A stretch of DNA of 8,990 bases from an uncultured Collinsella sp. (GTDB lineage Bacteria; Actinomycetota; Coriobacteriia; Coriobacteriales; Coriobacteriaceae): the NCBI GenBank assembly GCA_905207425.1, contig CAJLLB010000080.1:1-8990 (forward strand). The letters are read 5' to 3'. Of the stretch, positions 6,856 to 8,990 are shown piece by piece (within the stretch, counting starts at the first letter, position 1; each line of letters opens with the position of its first letter). The notes under the pieces are model-generated. The model was given only the letters and a program-made list of their open reading frames with translations. It made no database searches and was not told the origin of the DNA. The position numbers and the translations under genes are program-made.

Positions 6856-7539
6856 TTACGCCCTTGCTTGCTCGATCTGCCCGATGAGCCAATCGCACCA
6901 GGCATCCATGCCCTCGCCCTTGCGCGCGCTCACGGCAAACCGCGGCGCCTGCGGATTGAGGTCATCGAGTGTCCTAGTATACCTATCCATGTCAAAATCG
7001 AAAGCCGGGGCCACGTCGACCTTATTGAGCAGCTGCGCGCCGGCGTGCTGGAAGATGCCCGGGTACTTGATGGGCTTGTCGTCGCCCTCGGGCACCGAGA
7101 GAATCATGATGGACAGGTTCTCGCCCAGGTCAAAGTCGACCGGGCAGACCAGGTTGCCCACGTTTTCGATAAAGATGACGTCGATATTTTGAAGACCCAC
7201 CGCCTGGTCGAACGCGTCAACGGCCTCCATGATCATGTTGCCCTCGAGGTGGCACAGGCCACCCGTGTTGATCTGGATGGCGGGCATGCCGGCTTCCTTC
7301 ATGGTGATGGCGTCGACATCCGAGGCAATATCGCCCTCGATGACGGCACAGCGCAGGCCAGCCTTGTCGCGCAGGCGCTCGTTGGTGCCCAGGATCGTGG
7401 TGGTCTTGCCCGAACCGGGGCTCGACAGCACATTGATCACATAGGTGTTTGTCTCTTTAAATCGCTGTCGCAGCTGATCTGCCAGGCGCTCGTTGCGCGA
7501 CAGAATCGGCGACGCGATATCAATCGTTTTCTCAGCCAT
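6856..7539 (-). CDS. hypB: Hydrogenase nickel-insertion GTPase HypB
   Basis: The 227-residue cytoplasmic GTPase works with HypA to load nickel into the large subunit of [NiFe]-hydrogenase. The P-loop SPGSGKTT lies at 40-47 and the switch region EGDIASDVDA at 68-77. The metal site has the conserved C96-H97 in NTGGLCHLEG and C132 in ENVGNLVCPVD. The guanine-specificity motif NKVD is at 172-175. The N-terminus lacks the CxxCGC high-affinity nickel motif and the His-rich stretch found in some HypB proteins, so only the GTPase-domain metal site is present. The ATG at 7539 is chosen because AAGGAG lies 8 bases upstream; a GTG at 7548 overlaps that site. It follows hypA after 55 bases and precedes topA. 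No other hyp gene or hydrogenase is in the window. Confidence 0.95.
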   Translation of the reverse strand: MAEKTIDIASPILSRNERLADQLRQRFKETNTYVINVLSSPGSGKTTTILGTNERLRDKAGLRCAVIEGDIASDVDAITMKEAGMPAIQINTGGLCHLEGNMIMEAVDAFDQAVGLQNIDVIFIENVGNLVCPVDFDLGENLSIMILSVPEGDDKPIKYPGIFQHAGAQLLNKVDVAPAFDFDMDRYTRTLDDLNPQAPRFAVSARKGEGMDAWCDWLIGQIEQARA

Positions 7540-7547
7540 ACTCGGCA

Positions 7548-7553
7548 CTCCTT
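7548..7553 (-). promoter_or_regulatory. Ribosome binding site of hypB
   Basis: AAGGAG on the minus strand lies 8 bases before the ATG at 7539. The in-frame GTG at 7548-7546 shares a base with this site and so is unlikely to be the start. Confidence 0.7.
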
Positions 7554-7594
7554 ACTTTGGCCCCTTTATACCCCATCACCAGATGGCTAGCGGG

Positions 7595-7951
7595 CTAATC
7601 GTCGGGGGTTTCGATTTCGATACTTGCGATGTCGAGCTCGCGGCCGTGCAGCAGACGCACGTTGGCGCCGCCACATTGGGGACAGCGGCAATGGAAGCGA
7701 TCGTGCTCAAAGACCTCCCCGCAGTCCAGACACTCGCTTTGTGGATGGACTTCCTCCACGGCAAGCTCGCAGCCTCGCGTGAGCGGGTCCTCATCGCGAA
7801 ATGTCTCCCACGCAAAGTCGAGCGCCTCGCGCACAACTTCGGTCATATCCCCGATACGCAGCGTTACCAAAACGGCGCGCGAGGCCCCCGCCCCACGCGC
7901 CGCGCGAATCACTGTATCGAGTATGCCGTTGACAATGCCAACCTCGTGCAT
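7595..7951 (-). CDS. hypA: Hydrogenase nickel metallochaperone HypA
   Basis: The 118-residue protein brings nickel to HypB and the hydrogenase precursor. It opens with MHEVGIV; His2 and Glu3 are the known nickel-binding residues of the family and require an unextended N-terminus, which confirms the start. The zinc site is C74-x2-C77 with C90-x2-C93, and an extra Cys lies at 88 in HCRCPQC. Length is normal for HypA. The ATG is 6 bases after the tatC stop, and its GAGGAG ribosome site overlaps the end of tatC, so the two are probably translated together. The hypB gene follows. The pair may serve a hydrogenase encoded elsewhere; HypA can also supply urease in some bacteria, but no urease gene is seen here. 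Confidence 0.95.
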   Translation of the reverse strand: MHEVGIVNGILDTVIRAARGAGASRAVLVTLRIGDMTEVVREALDFAWETFRDEDPLTRGCELAVEEVHPQSECLDCGEVFEHDRFHCRCPQCGGANVRLLHGRELDIASIEIETPDD

Positions 7952-7957
7952 ACCGAT

Positions 7958-8749
7958 TTACTCCTCGTCGTCCTCATCGTCCGAGAACAGGTCCAGACGG
8001 CTCACAAACAAGCCCTCCTTGCCCTCGCGCGCGGTAATGACCACGCGGGCAATGGCGAGCGAAATCTCGTAGAGCGAGAGCAGGGCACCATACATGAGGC
8101 CCAGCGTAACGGGCGAGCCGTCGGGCGTAATCACAGCCGAGCCCACAAGCAGGCCCACGTACACGTAGCGCCAGGCGCCGCGGAAGGCCGCGTAGGACAC
8201 GATGTGGAAGACGGACAGGTAGAAGATGATGAGCGGCAGCTCAAACGCCACACCAAAGCCGATCATAAAGAGCAGCTCCATGTTGACGTAGTTCTCCAGG
8301 TCGGGCAGCGCGGTTGCGACGGCAGAGGTCTCGCCGATGAGCCACTCAAAGCCTGCCGGGATAATGATGAAGTAGCAAAAGATTGCGCCCAGGAAGAACA
8401 GCACCGTCGAGGCGAGCACCGTAGGCACAACCCACTTGCGCTCGTTGGGACGCAGTGCCGGCAGGAAAAATGCCAGAATCTGCCAGATGATCATGGGCGT
8501 GCACATGACCACGGCCATCTTGATGGCCAGCGAGAAGCGCAGGCCAAAGCCGCCGAGCGTGGTGGTGATGTAGAACTTACCGTCCGGCACAAAGGAGCGG
8601 ATGGGGTCTTCCAGGATGTCGAGCACCACGGGCGTGGCGAAATACAGCACGATGGCGGCGGCAAACACCGACACGACCACGATAGTCAGGCGGCGACGGA
8701 GCTCTCCCAGGTGATCGAAGAGCGGCATGCGCGCAGGTCCGATAGGCAT
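7958..8749 (-). CDS. tatC: Sec-independent protein translocase TatC
   Basis: The 263-residue membrane protein is the receptor of the twin-arginine pathway, which exports folded proteins with an RR signal peptide. The N-terminal signature MPLFDHLGELRRRL is at 8-21, and FFLPALRPNER at 94-104 contains the conserved loop before helix 3, including E103. FGVAFELPL at 165-172 carries E170. Six membrane segments are seen at about 22-42, 73-96, 108-130, 157-180, 193-208 and 213-236. The cytoplasmic tail ends in SDDEDDEE. The ATG overlaps the stop of the upstream gene as TAATG, with GGGAGG 9 bases upstream, so the two are coupled. Close linkage to hypA and hypB is notable because [NiFe]-hydrogenases that face the outside are typical Tat cargo; a functional link here is inference. 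Confidence 0.96.
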   Translation of the reverse strand: MPIGPARMPLFDHLGELRRRLTIVVVSVFAAAIVLYFATPVVLDILEDPIRSFVPDGKFYITTTLGGFGLRFSLAIKMAVVMCTPMIIWQILAFFLPALRPNERKWVVPTVLASTVLFFLGAIFCYFIIIPAGFEWLIGETSAVATALPDLENYVNMELLFMIGFGVAFELPLIIFYLSVFHIVSYAAFRGAWRYVYVGLLVGSAVITPDGSPVTLGLMYGALLSLYEISLAIARVVITAREGKEGLFVSRLDLFSDDEDDEE

Positions 8750-8990
8750 TACTCATCGCCTCCCTTCGAGGCGTCGGCGGTGGCAGCCTCGGCAACGGCC
8801 TCGTCCTCGGCCTCGAGCTCGCGAGCGAGCTGGTCGACGACGGCCTTGCGCTTGCGGGGACGACGGGCGTAGAGGTCAGCCGTCGTGGGCTCTGCCGGCT
8901 CGGGCTCGGACTCTGGCTCTGCAGCAGGCTCGGGCTCGACGACAGGCTCGGCGCCCTCGGCCTCGGACTCCTCAGCAGCACCCTCGCCCT
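8749..8990 (-). CDS. C-terminal tail of a probable TatA/TatB-family protein, 5' end beyond the window
   Basis: Only the last 79 codons are present, ending in a TAA that overlaps the tatC start. The visible part is low in complexity: a Glu/Pro/Ala-rich stretch (EPEPAAEPESEPEPAEP), then a basic patch ARRPRKRK, then another acidic stretch to the end. There is no membrane helix or amphipathic helix in view, so the family is inferred only from the position directly upstream of tatC and from the long charged tails that TatA and TatB proteins can carry. It could be TatA, TatB or an unrelated acidic protein. Codon use matches its neighbours, and the open frame has no breaks. Confidence 0.6.
   Translation of the reverse strand, partial: GEGAAEESEAEGAEPVVEPEPAAEPESEPEPAEPTTADLYARRPRKRKAVVDQLARELEAEDEAVAEAATADASKGGDE

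Noticed and set aside
7565..7570. TATAAA on the minus strand before hypB as an internal promoter
   Set aside because: No matching -35 box or extended -10 element is seen at a suitable distance, and hypA-hypB spacing allows co-transcription.
6646..7590. A 314-codon open frame on the plus strand opposite hypB and the start of topA
   Set aside because: It is antisense to recognised genes on both sides and shows no family motif.
7493..8872. A 459-codon open frame on the plus strand opposite hypB, hypA and tatC
   Set aside because: It spans three well-supported genes in antisense, gives a low-complexity His/Arg/Gln-rich product, and has no convincing ribosome site or domain.

Overview
This is a GC-rich window with two tightly packed minus-strand gene runs, separated by one plus-strand gene that has an inverted repeat on each side. 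The gene content suggests a Gram-positive actinobacterium of the class Coriobacteriia, possibly Collinsella. The reasons are the tmk-holB-ricT run, a type IA topoisomerase of archaeal type with a lysine-rich tail, Tat genes with long acidic tails, and large intergenic palindromes. The taxonomic assignment is inference from gene content and base use; no rRNA or other marker is present.

Region 1 (1-2845, minus strand) is tmk, holB and ricT, with a 1-base gap and then a 10-base overlap. It supplies dTTP synthesis, the clamp-loader delta-prime subunit and a PSP1-domain protein. The run continues off the left edge, where ricT is cut.

Region 2 (2846-3084) is intergenic between divergent genes. It holds a possible tmk promoter, a perfect 23-bp inverted repeat and a TATAAT box for the plus-strand gene.

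Region 3 (3085-4068, plus strand) encodes a membrane protein of unknown function: an N-terminal zinc ribbon, a Pro/Gln-rich linker, one transmembrane helix, Asp runs and a helical outer domain.

Region 4 (4069-4209) lies between convergent genes. It holds a 21-bp inverted repeat with a second palindrome in its loop, then a strong symmetric terminator that can serve both strands.

Region 5 (4210-8990, minus strand) is, in order of transcription, a truncated Tat component, tatC, hypA, hypB and topA. It couples folded-protein export with nickel delivery for [NiFe]-hydrogenase maturation, and ends with a topoisomerase that starts at TTG.

I see no CRISPR array, tRNA, rRNA, insertion sequence or complete defence system. 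Most of the window is housekeeping. The parts least explained by known functions are the zinc-ribbon membrane protein, the two palindromes beside it that share a TAGGGAC core, an extra cysteine cluster in RicT, and a changed active-site motif in the topoisomerase.
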